Translations under genes and position numbers: made by a program
Source of the DNA: Dyadobacter flavalbus
Lineage (GTDB): Bacteria; Bacteroidota; Bacteroidia; Cytophagales; Spirosomataceae
Direction of reading: 5' to 3'
DNA: 64,000 nt
NCBI RefSeq assembly: GCF_006149045.1
Contig: NZ_VBSN01000066.1
Span: 1-64,000, forward strand
In this document: positions 17,481 to 25,406 of the stretch, in pieces
How positions within the stretch are numbered: position 1 is the stretch's first letter
Layout of the letters: each line of letters begins with the position of its first letter
Notes under the pieces: generated by a model
What the model was told of the DNA's origin: nothing
What the model saw: only the letters and a program-made list of their open reading frames with translations
Database searches by the model: none

Positions 17481-18623
17481 CTAACTTCCGCCTTTCCGGA
17501 TCATGTTCAGCTGCTTTCCGGTCAGTTCGTTTTTCATTCGTCTTGCAAGAAAAAACTCGCTTTCAAAAAGTTTGATCAGCATATCCCGTTTGGCATACAG
17601 GCGGTCGCGTTCCGTTTCAGCAGCACTTTGTTCTCTCAGAACCTGCCATTTTTTTACCCTTAGCTCATCAATTTCCTGTTGTAAAGTCTGGCATTCAGAT
17701 TCCCAGTTCTCAGTATTTTCAATGGCGTCTTTACGTTCGTTTTGTACTTTCAGCCAAGCCTGAAGATCATTCCGCAAGACGGTTATGTTGCTGAGAAGCA
17801 GTTTTCCCGCAAACAAAAAAAGAAAGAAAACAAACACGAAAAGCGCAAATGCCTGCCACCATTTCTGATAAGAAATCACATTGGCAAACACAAACAAGGC
17901 GGCGGCGAAAGGCAAACCGATTTCTTCCAGCAGTGATTTCCAGCTTATGCGCGATTCCTCATCGTGAAACAAGGAAATCCGCCCGAACAAACTAAACATT
18001 CCGGCCAGAAACACACCGAGTGCAATCCAGGAATTATCCGCAAATGCAGGCTTTAAAGATTCTCTGATCAGAAAAAAATTGCCGATGCACATGGCTACGC
18101 ACAGCGAAATACCGATCAGCGTTCTCGGCAGCTGATGCTCGCGCTCAAACTGGACCGGAGGATTTTTCAATTTGTCGCTCAGTTCTTCAATCCTGTTGTT
18201 TTTTTGTCCGATAAACAGATTCAGTTCCTGAATCTGTTCGTTATGCTGCTCAATTTCAGCAATGCACCCGGCGGTCAGATTGGAAAAATACCTGTGGATA
18301 ATGTCCGTTTTTTCTTCCGGATCCGATTCCGAAAGCCCGAACAATACGCCTTCATCGCGCAGTGCATCTTCGTCCTCAATCCAGTACGGAATGGCAACTT
18401 CTGCATTGCTGTTATCAGAAATCCCTGAATCATAACGCTTTTCCGTATCGGCCGAAATACCGGCTTGCGGTTTCACCGTTGTTTCAGAATAGCTGTTTTG
18501 TGAAATTATTTCATTCGCAGGAGAAGACATTTGCGCCGCTTCCGGTTCGTCATCATAATATTCATTTTCGTCCGATTCTCTCGGGCGGAACCAATTAGCA
18601 ATATATTCAGTCCATCTGGCCAT
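17481..18623 (-). CDS. Acidic coiled-coil membrane protein of unknown function
   Basis: I do not recognise this 380-residue protein. The first 100 residues are acidic and low in complexity (EYYDDEPEAAQ, YWIEDEDALRDEG), then comes a coiled coil (about 103-155), four hydrophobic helices (about 167-187, 198-218, 234-252, 256-277) and a long C-terminal coiled coil (281-355). No signal peptide or catalytic motif is seen. It resembles its downstream neighbour in plan but not obviously in sequence. It lies 105 nt after the psi-like gene. The acidic head here and basic tail in the neighbour suggest a possible electrostatic interaction, which is inference. Confidence 0.75.
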   Translation of the reverse strand: MARWTEYIANWFRPRESDENEYYDDEPEAAQMSSPANEIISQNSYSETTVKPQAGISADTEKRYDSGISDNSNAEVAIPYWIEDEDALRDEGVLFGLSESDPEEKTDIIHRYFSNLTAGCIAEIEQHNEQIQELNLFIGQKNNRIEELSDKLKNPPVQFEREHQLPRTLIGISLCVAMCIGNFFLIRESLKPAFADNSWIALGVFLAGMFSLFGRISLFHDEESRISWKSLLEEIGLPFAAALFVFANVISYQKWWQAFALFVFVFFLFLFAGKLLLSNITVLRNDLQAWLKVQNERKDAIENTENWESECQTLQQEIDELRVKKWQVLREQSAAETERDRLYAKRDMLIKLFESEFFLARRMKNELTGKQLNMIRKGGS

Positions 18624-18728
18624 ATATTTTCAGGGATTAGCCTGCGATTATCCATGAAAACAGAGAAATTCACAACATTATTGTGACAATCGGCAGTTAA
18701 TAAAGTTAAGGTGCTTTTTGTGGCTTGT

Positions 18729-19325
18729 TCAGAACATTTGCTGCAATGCCTGCCACAGTTTTTTCTTAAGATTGCGGTCGGCTTCAATCACAGCCAGCGG
18801 GTCGGTTAGAAGAAACCAGATCCCGTCCACGTTTTTGGGCGTATAAGGCACCAGCAACAGATCAAGATTCAGTTTGATAAGCGGAACCCCGAAAGTCAGA
18901 AAATAATTGGTGCGTTTTTCTGTAAGCACTTTGCCTGCATCCTGGCCGGGAAGAAAGCTGAAATTGAGAATATCCGAGTTTTCAACCGAATTGCCGACCG
19001 CTTTGAGAATATTGTCTAAGAAAATCGCTTCTGAAGCAATCATTTCCTTCCGTTTCGGCTCGTCGATCAGGATCAGGATTTTATGCTTTAATGCAGGGAA
19101 ACTTTCAGCAGGTTTTACAGGAATCGCCGGAGTTGCCGGCAATGATGCTGCGGGTGCCTGTGTTGCCGGCGGCAATACTTCTGGTTTGTGTTCCGGCTGC
19201 GGTTCCGGCTGAGGCAGATTTTGAACAATTGTTCCGGTTTTTTCTTTTGTTTCAAAAGCTTCTTCAACCTGAAACAATTGCTCGTTCTGATAAAAAACCT
19301 GATAAAATGCAGCTGACAGACTCAT
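18729..19325 (-). CDS. Possible DNA polymerase III psi (HolD)-like protein
   Basis: A 198-residue soluble protein. Residues 38-74 form a Pro/Ala/Glu-rich linker. Residues 80-198 look like one domain: a strand HKILILIDEP, the helix AIFLDNILKAVGNSVENSDIL, a strand around LTFGVPLIKL, and the ending LTDPLAVIEADRNLKKKLWQAL. This order and the closing L..P.L..L/I..(D/N)...K+.LWQ pattern recall E. coli HolD, the psi subunit of the clamp loader, whose C-terminus reads ALTDLRANPTARAALWQQI. The match was made by eye and is not proof. It is 12 nt downstream of the secreted nuclease gene and on the same strand as the coiled-coil membrane genes. Confidence 0.55.
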   Translation of the reverse strand: MSLSAAFYQVFYQNEQLFQVEEAFETKEKTGTIVQNLPQPEPQPEHKPEVLPPATQAPAASLPATPAIPVKPAESFPALKHKILILIDEPKRKEMIASEAIFLDNILKAVGNSVENSDILNFSFLPGQDAGKVLTEKRTNYFLTFGVPLIKLNLDLLLVPYTPKNVDGIWFLLTDPLAVIEADRNLKKKLWQALQQMF

Positions 19326-19337
19326 GGTTTTACTGAA

Positions 19338-19910
19338 TTATTTTACTGCCGCAGAAACCTGTCCTTGCGGGCTCCATATCCCGATCTTTCGTTTCTTTGC
19401 CTGTATTTCAAGGTCGGAATATTCCTGACTGCTGGAATATTTTTTAAAATGAACAGCAAGTCCGTTCTTGACCAGTTCTTTATTCAATATTTTGCCATCA
19501 GGAAGCACTACTTCGCCCAGCAAACGGCCATACTTATCAAATTCGCCCGAATGTTTAATACTGACAATTTTATGAAAGCATCTGTCGCTTGTAAATTGTT
19601 TGGCAACTTTGTAATACGGCCTGCCGCGTTCCGGTGTATTAATATGTAAAAAACGGATACGAACGGCTTTTCCCTTCCGGAAACCCGCTTTTTTGCCGTT
19701 GTATACAAACTTCATTTCAATCGTATCGCCATCCTGAATACCGACTACCTCGGCTTTCAGCGGACTGGGCAAATCACTGCTTCTTTCAATGGGCTTTTTG
19801 TTACTTTGGGCTAATGCGCTGTTTTTAAAGGAGGTTAATCCGAAAGTAAAAATCAGGACAAGCAGATAAACGGCCATTTGCCGTGAAATCGGGAATTTTA
19901 AATTATGCAC
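19338..19910 (-). CDS. Exported thermonuclease-like nuclease (SNase domain)
   Basis: A 190-residue protein with an N-terminal signal (hydrophobic 13-28, likely cleavage near ALAQS) and a staphylococcal nuclease-like OB fold. The catalytic and metal residues are visible: VVGIQDGDTIEM (Asp), RIRFLHINTPERG (Arg and Glu), and DKYGRLLGEV (second Arg). It should cleave DNA and RNA in the periplasm or outside the cell with calcium. The start is GTG 19910; an internal ATG (19877) would shorten the signal's basic part. It is the first gene of the run leading to the psi-like and membrane genes, 46 nt after the cytochrome c gene. Confidence 0.87.
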   Translation of the reverse strand: MHNLKFPISRQMAVYLLVLIFTFGLTSFKNSALAQSNKKPIERSSDLPSPLKAEVVGIQDGDTIEMKFVYNGKKAGFRKGKAVRIRFLHINTPERGRPYYKVAKQFTSDRCFHKIVSIKHSGEFDKYGRLLGEVVLPDGKILNKELVKNGLAVHFKKYSSSQEYSDLEIQAKKRKIGIWSPQGQVSAAVK

Positions 19911-19956
19911 GCGAACTTTTTCAGGATTGTTGAGGCGATAAATATAAGCATTGTTT

Positions 19957-20361
19957 TCAACGCTTTTCTTCCAATTTATACCACTTGATGTTTTTCAGCG
20001 GTTCGCGGCGGGCTACGGTTGCTTCCGGCGCGTAGTATTTTTCCAGATAATCCAGAACCTGTTTTTCAGTTTCTCCAAGGTCCCATAAATTATGATTGGC
20101 CTGCATCCAGCGTATTTTTTGCTTCCAGCCATCCCGCGTAAACCTGTTCTGCAGGATCAGTTTGGAAGAATGACAGCTTGTACACTGCGCCTTGACCATA
20201 TACAGATTCTTGTCCGTTACCAATCCTGTTTCCGAATCCTTCTTTACCGTATCCATCCGTACCATTGCGGCAGATTCGGGTTTCGGGACAATGGTGTTTT
20301 CTTTGAATATTTGCGTTGCGAGACTGAATCCGGCAAACAGCGTCACTAGTATTTTTATCAT
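19957..20361 (-). CDS. Monohaem cytochrome c, probable sulfite oxidase partner
   Basis: A 134-residue exported protein with a hydrophobic N-terminus and one haem motif C60-T-S-C63-H64. It is followed by a segment KQKIRWMQANHNLWDL that probably provides the Met ligand, and by VLDYLEKYYAP, the C-terminal helix of small class I cytochromes. It is 39 nt downstream of the molybdopterin sulfite oxidase gene, the arrangement of SorAB-type sulfite dehydrogenases, where the cytochrome takes electrons from the Mo centre. The partnership is inferred from neighbourhood and family. Confidence 0.85.
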   Translation of the reverse strand: MIKILVTLFAGFSLATQIFKENTIVPKPESAAMVRMDTVKKDSETGLVTDKNLYMVKAQCTSCHSSKLILQNRFTRDGWKQKIRWMQANHNLWDLGETEKQVLDYLEKYYAPEATVARREPLKNIKWYKLEEKR

Positions 20362-20400
20362 TTTATTTATTCTTCAGGCAATGCGGAAGTTTTAAAATCA

Positions 20401-21633
20401 TTAACTCACTTTGACAGCAATCCTTTCGCATGCATTGTTCAGATAACCGCCCGGGTTCCAGGCAGGAATAACCATGGGCTGCGCATTTCCCTTATCGTCC
20501 GTTGCTCGTACCCATACTTCGTAATAGCCTTTTACCGGAAATTTCACTTTGGTATTCCAGTGCTGCCAGGCCAGCCGGTTTGCCGGCGCTTCCAGCTTGC
20601 AGTCTTTCCAGGTCGTACCGAAATCAATGGAAACCTCTACTTTTTTGACCGCATGATCGCCGGCCCACGCATGTCCGCGCAATGCAAGTTCGGCATCCGA
20701 AGCAATGATGGCGCCGGATTTCGGATAAGTAATCAGGGATTTTACCGGCATGGATTCAATAATGCGGAAATATTCGTCCGTTTGCGGAACGTCTTCACCC
20801 GGAGCAATCGGGCTTTTCGGCGTTTTGTAACTGTGCCCGTCCATTTTAGCACCGTCGTGTACTTTATTCCTGACTGAGATGCCGCTGATCCATTTGCCTG
20901 AAACCGAAGCCGGCCAGCCGCCGATCACAAGTCTTAACGGATAACCATGAAATTCGGGAATGTCTTTCCCGTTCAGCTGCCATGCAAGCAACGTTTCATT
21001 TTCCAGTGCTTTGGCCATCGGAACTCCTCTGGAAATCGATTCTTTTTTCGGGTCGCGGCTGAGGTGAATATCTTTTCCGTGATAACCGATGTAAACGGCA
21101 TCATCTTTCAAACCTGCATCTGCAAGCACGTCTTTCAGGCGGACACCCGTCCATTCTGCACAATGCACGGCGCCCTGGCCCCACTGGTTGCCGGAAGTCT
21201 GCGGCTGAAACCCGGAACGGCCGTTGCCGCCGCATTCCAGTACAAGCTGATAAGTATAGTGTTTGAAGCGCTTTTTCAACTCTTCAAGCGTATAGGTTTT
21301 CTTCGTTTTTACAGATTCACCGTCAATGGTTAAGGTCCAGTTGCTTACATCAATTTTTTCAGGTACGAGCCCGTTATTGCGGATAAACATTTTTTCTACC
21401 GGCGTAATGCGGTCGTCGAGCAAATGAACAGGCGTTTCCACGTTCCAGGGTTTATCGCCCTGTACGATCATATCAGGACTTTTGCCTTTCAAAGCATCTT
21501 TTTCATCAAGCAGAAGCGGAATGTAACCTTTGGGCATTTTGCCGGCAAATACAATATTGCTGCCCAGCGCGGCGGTGAGTGCAGCAAGGCTGCTTTTTTT
21601 CAGAAAACCTCTTCTGTTAAATTCAGAATTCAT
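20401..21633 (-). CDS. Molybdopterin sulfite oxidase (SorA/SoxC-like)
   Basis: A 410-residue exported molybdoenzyme. A Tat signal (NRRGFLKKSSLAALTAALG) is followed by the Mo-cofactor domain with the Mo-ligand Cys134 in LVLECGGNGRSGF, GVRLKDVLADAG, and HGYPLRLVIGGW, then by the Mo-co dimerisation domain (VEVSIDFGTTWKDC, WQHWNTKV). It should oxidise sulfite to sulfate in the periplasm and pass electrons to the cytochrome c encoded next. Export by Tat fits a folded cofactor-loaded protein. A -7-like element at 21669-21676 and the terminator at 21731 suggest that the pair is a unit separate from the ferritin-like genes. Confidence 0.9.
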   Translation of the reverse strand: MNSEFNRRGFLKKSSLAALTAALGSNIVFAGKMPKGYIPLLLDEKDALKGKSPDMIVQGDKPWNVETPVHLLDDRITPVEKMFIRNNGLVPEKIDVSNWTLTIDGESVKTKKTYTLEELKKRFKHYTYQLVLECGGNGRSGFQPQTSGNQWGQGAVHCAEWTGVRLKDVLADAGLKDDAVYIGYHGKDIHLSRDPKKESISRGVPMAKALENETLLAWQLNGKDIPEFHGYPLRLVIGGWPASVSGKWISGISVRNKVHDGAKMDGHSYKTPKSPIAPGEDVPQTDEYFRIIESMPVKSLITYPKSGAIIASDAELALRGHAWAGDHAVKKVEVSIDFGTTWKDCKLEAPANRLAWQHWNTKVKFPVKGYYEVWVRATDDKGNAQPMVIPAWNPGGYLNNACERIAVKVS

Positions 21634-21668
21634 GAACGGGTTCGGGAAGTTTGTAAAACTATAACGGT

Positions 21669-21676
21669 CAAATTTA
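21669..21676 (-). promoter_or_regulatory. -7-like element before the sulfite oxidase gene
   Basis: TAAATTTG on the minus strand is a full match to TAnnTTTG, 36 nt before the start codon. No good TTG is found 19-23 nt further upstream, so this is a weak prediction. Confidence 0.35.
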
Positions 21677-21730
21677 CATAAACCATATTAGTTATCCATT
21701 TAACAATGCTACTTCGAAACCATATTTATA

Positions 21731-21765
21731 AAAAAAGAAGCCGCCTTCCGGCAGCTCCTTTTCCC
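21731..21765 (-). terminator. Terminator after the ferritin-like gene pair
   Basis: On the minus strand the stem AAAAGgAGCtGCC / GGCgGCTtCTTTT with a GGAA loop is followed by T7. It lies about 85 nt beyond the stop at 21850. Confidence 0.75.
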
Positions 21766-21849
21766 TACACATGGTGTGTGCTCTCAATTTAAAATTTTAC
21801 TTCACTTATCAAGCAAAATCAACGTTCCTGATGGAGAATTTACAATCGG

Positions 21850-22641
21850 TTATTTTTTGATGAACGGCCCGGCAATAGCAAGAACCGCTTCTTTCGTCAA
21901 TGGCTCGTCAAATGCTTCCGTTACTGCTGCATCCGATTTGGAAGCAAGTCCTTTCAGGTTTACACCGCCTTGCGTCATGTTGTCTTCACCTGCATAAATG
22001 GCCGGAACTGCGCCTGCATTACCTGTAATCCAACCTTTCATAGCGGCATTGGCAAGTACCGTTGCACCTAGTCTGCGTACAACAGCTGCGTGTCTTGCTT
22101 CCACCGAATGCACCTGAAGGGCGTATTCCAGAATCTGCGGATCGGCAAGCAATGCGCCGGCTTGTCCTTTGTATGCACGTACGCCGGTATCTTCCAGTGC
22201 GCTGGAAACGGTTACGAAAGTCTTGTAATTGGTGAATACATCTCCAAATGCACCGCCATACTGGAAATCAAATGTAGGTTTTGCAATGGCTTTGGTTCCA
22301 AGGGCTTTTACAAGAAATGCAACGTGCTGCGTTTCGTGTTTGCCTATTTGAGTGAATATTGCTTTGTCGGATGCCGGAATCAGGTTTGCGGCAGCATTTC
22401 CTGCTTTGTAGAATTCGTCTTCCAGATATTCGAGTGTAAGTGCATAGTTAAGCACGTCAACAGCTGCGGCAGACTGCGCATAAGCTTTATTTACAATAGA
22501 AGCAAATGCAGTCGGAATGGCAGCAGAAGCAATTTTACTGCCGATCCTGTTCATAAAATGACGGCGGGTAGCATACTCCAGACGGCCAGCTGCGTCTCCG
22601 TCAATTTTTTGAAAATCATCTATAATTTTGAAAATATCCAT
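21850..22641 (-). CDS. Ferritin-like domain protein
   Basis: A 263-residue protein with a four-helix ferritin-like domain (ferritin_2 type, PF13668). Possible diiron ligands are Glu in LNYALTLEYLEDEFY, the ExxH in GKHETQHVAFLVKALG and ExxH in HSVEARHAAVVRRLGA. The N-terminus (FQKIDGDAAGRLEYATRRHFMNRIGSKIASAAIPTAFA) has an RR-containing hydrophobic segment that could be a Tat-type signal in an unusually late position. It is 28 nt downstream of a related gene. Members of this family include desiccation-related proteins; the true substrate is not known. Confidence 0.8.
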   Translation of the reverse strand: MDIFKIIDDFQKIDGDAAGRLEYATRRHFMNRIGSKIASAAIPTAFASIVNKAYAQSAAAVDVLNYALTLEYLEDEFYKAGNAAANLIPASDKAIFTQIGKHETQHVAFLVKALGTKAIAKPTFDFQYGGAFGDVFTNYKTFVTVSSALEDTGVRAYKGQAGALLADPQILEYALQVHSVEARHAAVVRRLGATVLANAAMKGWITGNAGAVPAIYAGEDNMTQGGVNLKGLASKSDAAVTEAFDEPLTKEAVLAIAGPFIKK

Positions 22642-22669
22642 TATTTCTCGTTCAGATTAAAGTTTAGAA

Positions 22670-23398
22670 TTATTTACCTACGTTGGCTCCTGAAATGGTA
22701 TCTTTTACGTAACCTTTTACAGCAGTAAGGATGTCAGCAGGTGCAACTGCCTTGTCAAATCCGTTATTGTCTACAATGTCGTCACCAGCAAAATCAGCAG
22801 ATTTCGGGTTCAGCAAATCGCGGATCACGGATGCATGACGTGCTTCTACGGAAACGATTTTTCCGGCAAGCAGTAAATAATCGCCGTTCTTGATCAGTTT
22901 TCCGGCTCCGTTGTAAGCGGCAACGCCCGTATCTTCAAACAGTTTCGCAGCGCCCAGAACAGCCGTTCTGCTGTTGAAATCAATGGCCGAGAAATTCGGC
23001 GTCAGCCCTTTGATGGCACCGTTGCCCAATGCAGCTTTAAAGAAATCGCGGTGAATAATTTCGTGGTCGCGGATATCGGTAAGGATTGTTCTTTCGGCAT
23101 CCGTCATACCGGCGTATGGCGTAGCAATTACCTGTGTATAAAATGCAGCTTCCAGCTGTTCCAGTGCGTATGCATAATTTAAAACACCTACATCTCCCGA
23201 GCCCAGCTCAACCGTGTCACCTGTTCCCGGAATCTGCGGATCCGGATCATGATCGTCTGTAGTACATGCGCTGATTACGATCGTACCCAGCGAAGTTGCC
23301 AATCCGGCAGAACGCAGAAATAACCGCCTGTTTACTACTGACGTAATTTCTTCTTCCTTATTTTCGGAGTTGCTTTTGGTTTTAATGATTTTGTTCAT
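22670..23398 (-). CDS. Ferritin-like domain lipoprotein, paralogue of the next gene
   Basis: A 242-residue protein of the same ferritin_2 family. The N-terminus carries NRRLFLRSAGLATSLG followed by a lipobox-like VISAC, suggesting a Tat-exported lipoprotein. The domain shows LNYAYALEQLEAAFY, DIRDHEIIHRDFFKAALG and VSVEARHASVIRDLL, which repeat the Glu and ExxH ligand pattern of the neighbour, so the two genes arose by duplication. It is the first gene of the pair; the upstream 640-nt region holds a promoter and a terminator-like hairpin described separately. Confidence 0.82.
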   Translation of the reverse strand: MNKIIKTKSNSENKEEEITSVVNRRLFLRSAGLATSLGTIVISACTTDDHDPDPQIPGTGDTVELGSGDVGVLNYAYALEQLEAAFYTQVIATPYAGMTDAERTILTDIRDHEIIHRDFFKAALGNGAIKGLTPNFSAIDFNSRTAVLGAAKLFEDTGVAAYNGAGKLIKNGDYLLLAGKIVSVEARHASVIRDLLNPKSADFAGDDIVDNNGFDKAVAPADILTAVKGYVKDTISGANVGK

Positions 23399-23529
23399 AG
23401 CAATTAAAGGTTGTTAGATTCCTTTCGTCCGTCGAAAGACTTTTGAAATACTTACGCCGCGAAAACTGCTTTAGATCAAATGTTTTTTTATAAAAATGCA
23501 ATTGGTTTTTGCCGGAACCCTTAAAAAAC

Positions 23530-23552
23530 AAAAAGAGTCTATTGCTAGACTC
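23530..23552 (-). terminator. Terminator-like hairpin with no gene upstream
   Basis: A 7-bp stem GAGTCTA / TAGACTC with a 4-nt loop is followed on the minus strand by TTTTTGTTTTTT. No coding gene precedes it on that strand. Confidence 0.65.
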
Positions 23553-23682
23553 CTGATGCTTTCAGACTAATGGATAATAACGTTGAGCAAATAGTGGCGC
23601 AGGTACTTACTATATATGTATGTATAGCGTTATGATCTCGTGAAGCGTAGTTTTATTACTACTGTTATTTTCAAATAACTTC
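23530..23682 (-). ncRNA. Candidate small RNA or attenuated leader
   Basis: A full-match promoter and a terminator-like hairpin enclose about 150 nt with no reading frame. The 5' part can form a hairpin GTTATTTGAAAATAAC (about 23659-23674), and a middle CTATA/TATAG stem is possible. Either this is a free small RNA, or it is the leader of the ferritin-like genes, whose start is about 130 nt further on. I do not recognise any known RNA family. Confidence 0.35.
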
Positions 23683-23687
23683 TAAGG

Positions 23688-23717
23688 CAAATATATGAGA
23701 ATAACTTGCAATACAAA
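23688..23717 (-). promoter_or_regulatory. Strong predicted promoter in the ferritin-like upstream region
   Basis: On the minus strand TTTG (23717-23714), an 18-nt spacer and TATATTTG (23695-23688) match the Bacteroidota consensus fully. It is about 290 nt before the first ferritin-like start codon. Confidence 0.55.
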
Positions 23718-24038
23718 AAAAATATCTAAATAATTTTTGGGTGTAAAATACACTCCTGTTGTTCAGAACCTTCTGCTTCGGAAAACATCGTACGGGCATC
23801 TGCTTTACCTATGCACATTTAATGATGATTGTAATCGGCAGCAGGAATAATCATGCATAACTTTTGTAATAAATGTTAATGGCCCGGATCAAAAAGTTGA
23901 TTATCCTTCATATAGACGCATTTTATAGGGTTTATCAGGAAAAGCAGGATATTTGTCCGGCATTTTGATATTTGTTTTTATAATTTTACACTTTGCCTTC
24001 TCGTTAACTAGTATTTATTTTTGATAATTGAATAACCC

Positions 24039-25406
24039 ATGGCTAACCTGCTACTTGTAGAAGACGACACCACATTCTCAAAACTGCTCAGCAACTTTCT
24101 TGGCAAGCACGGTCATCAGGTTCAGGTTTGTTCAAGTATCAGAGAAGCCAGAGAAGCGCTGGGAAGCGGCGAAAAACAGGTATCTTACGATGTGCTGATG
24201 CTGGATTATCGTCTGCCCGACGGAAACTCCATTGATTTTCTCAAAACGCTGAGAAGTGAAGGCAATCGTACAGCTGCATTCATTATGACCAGTTTTCATG
24301 ACGTCCGCACCGCAGTTACGGCCATGCAGATCGGCGCATTTGACTACATTACAAAGCCTGTCAATCCGGAAGAGCTCCTTATGGTTCTGCGGGAGGCCCT
24401 CAGCAAAGGCGATATTACGGTTACGGCAGTGCCAAGGTCCAAGGCAAATGTAAAAGCGGAAAAGCCGTCGCTTGACTTCATTGAAGGGAAGAGCAAAATT
24501 TCCAAACAACTATACGAGTACGTGCGGCTGGTATCTCCAACGGATATGTCCGTAATCATACAGGGCGAAAGCGGAACCGGAAAAGAACACGTTGCCAAAT
24601 CCATTCACCGGCTCAGCAAGCGGAGCAGCGGGCCGTTTGTAGCCATTGATTGCGGCTCATTATCCAAAGAACTCGCAGCAAGTGAGCTTTTCGGGCATAA
24701 AAAAGGCGCTTTTACCGGCGCTTTACAAGATAAGATCGGTCAGTTTGAAGCAGCAGACGGCGGAACTCTGTTCCTGGATGAAATCGGAAATCTGGGCTAT
24801 GACGTTCAGATCAAGCTGCTCAGGGCACTGCAGGAAAGAATCATTGTGCCGATCGGCAGTACGCAGCCTGTCAGGGTAGATGTCCGGCTGATCGCAGCCA
24901 CCAATGAAGATCTGATGACCAGTGCTGCAAAAGGCGATTTCAGGGAAGATCTTTATCACCGTCTGAATGAATTCAAGATTGAAGTGCCGCCGCTACGCAA
25001 ACGTGGTGAAGACCTTGAAATATTTGTCCAGTATTTTGTAGATAAAGCCAATCAGGAGCTGGAAAGAAATGTCCGTGAACTTTCCAAAGAAGTAATGGAT
25101 GTTTTCCGCAAATACGACTGGCCGGGAAACCTGCGCGAGCTGAACAATGTCATCAAGCGGCTCGTGCTGCTTTCAAAAGAAGAAGTTGCCACATTGAGCG
25201 CCTTGCCGGCAGAAATGATCACGGCCATGGAAGATCCGCAGAAGCCAGCCGGTTCCGACCTGAAAGCCATTCAGGAATCGCATGAAAAGGAAATGATCGA
25301 GAAAGTACTGCAGGAAGTGCGCTATAACAAGAGCAAAGCTGCAAAACTGCTTAATATTGACAGAAAAACGCTTTACTACAAAATTGAAAAATATCATATT
25401 GAGTGA
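24039..25406 (+). CDS. Sigma-54-dependent response regulator (NtrC/AtoC type)
   Basis: A 455-residue activator. The REC domain (1-120) has the acidic pair ED in LLVEDD, phosphoacceptor Asp56 in LMLDYRLPDG and Lys107. The AAA+ domain has Walker A GESGTGKE (176-183), the sigma-54-contacting GAFTGA loop (223-228), Walker B GGTLFLDE and the Arg finger region ATNEDL...REDLYHRL. The C-terminal Fis-type helix-turn-helix ends NKSKAAKLLNIDRKTLYYKIEKY. All residues needed for sigma-54 activation are present. The gene ends inside the 3' end of the convergent hybrid kinase gene (13-nt overlap), and that kinase with its HPt domain is the natural phosphate donor. Its target promoters are not visible in the window. 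Confidence 0.95.
   Translation: MANLLLVEDDTTFSKLLSNFLGKHGHQVQVCSSIREAREALGSGEKQVSYDVLMLDYRLPDGNSIDFLKTLRSEGNRTAAFIMTSFHDVRTAVTAMQIGAFDYITKPVNPEELLMVLREALSKGDITVTAVPRSKANVKAEKPSLDFIEGKSKISKQLYEYVRLVSPTDMSVIIQGESGTGKEHVAKSIHRLSKRSSGPFVAIDCGSLSKELAASELFGHKKGAFTGALQDKIGQFEAADGGTLFLDEIGNLGYDVQIKLLRALQERIIVPIGSTQPVRVDVRLIAATNEDLMTSAAKGDFREDLYHRLNEFKIEVPPLRKRGEDLEIFVQYFVDKANQELERNVRELSKEVMDVFRKYDWPGNLRELNNVIKRLVLLSKEEVATLSALPAEMITAMEDPQKPAGSDLKAIQESHEKEMIEKVLQEVRYNKSKAAKLLNIDRKTLYYKIEKYHIE

Larger units (their letters stand above)
23399..24038. other. 640-nt intergenic region between divergent units
   Basis: There is no ORF worth calling. On the minus strand I see a promoter (23688-23717) and a hairpin with T tract (23530-23552), which could bound a small RNA. 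Near 23610-23630 a short inverted repeat (CTATA...TATAG) surrounds an A/T-rich core. The plus-strand part before the response regulator (23900-24038) is A/T rich and shows no sigma-54 -24/-12 element and no clear -33/-7 pair. Confidence 0.6.
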
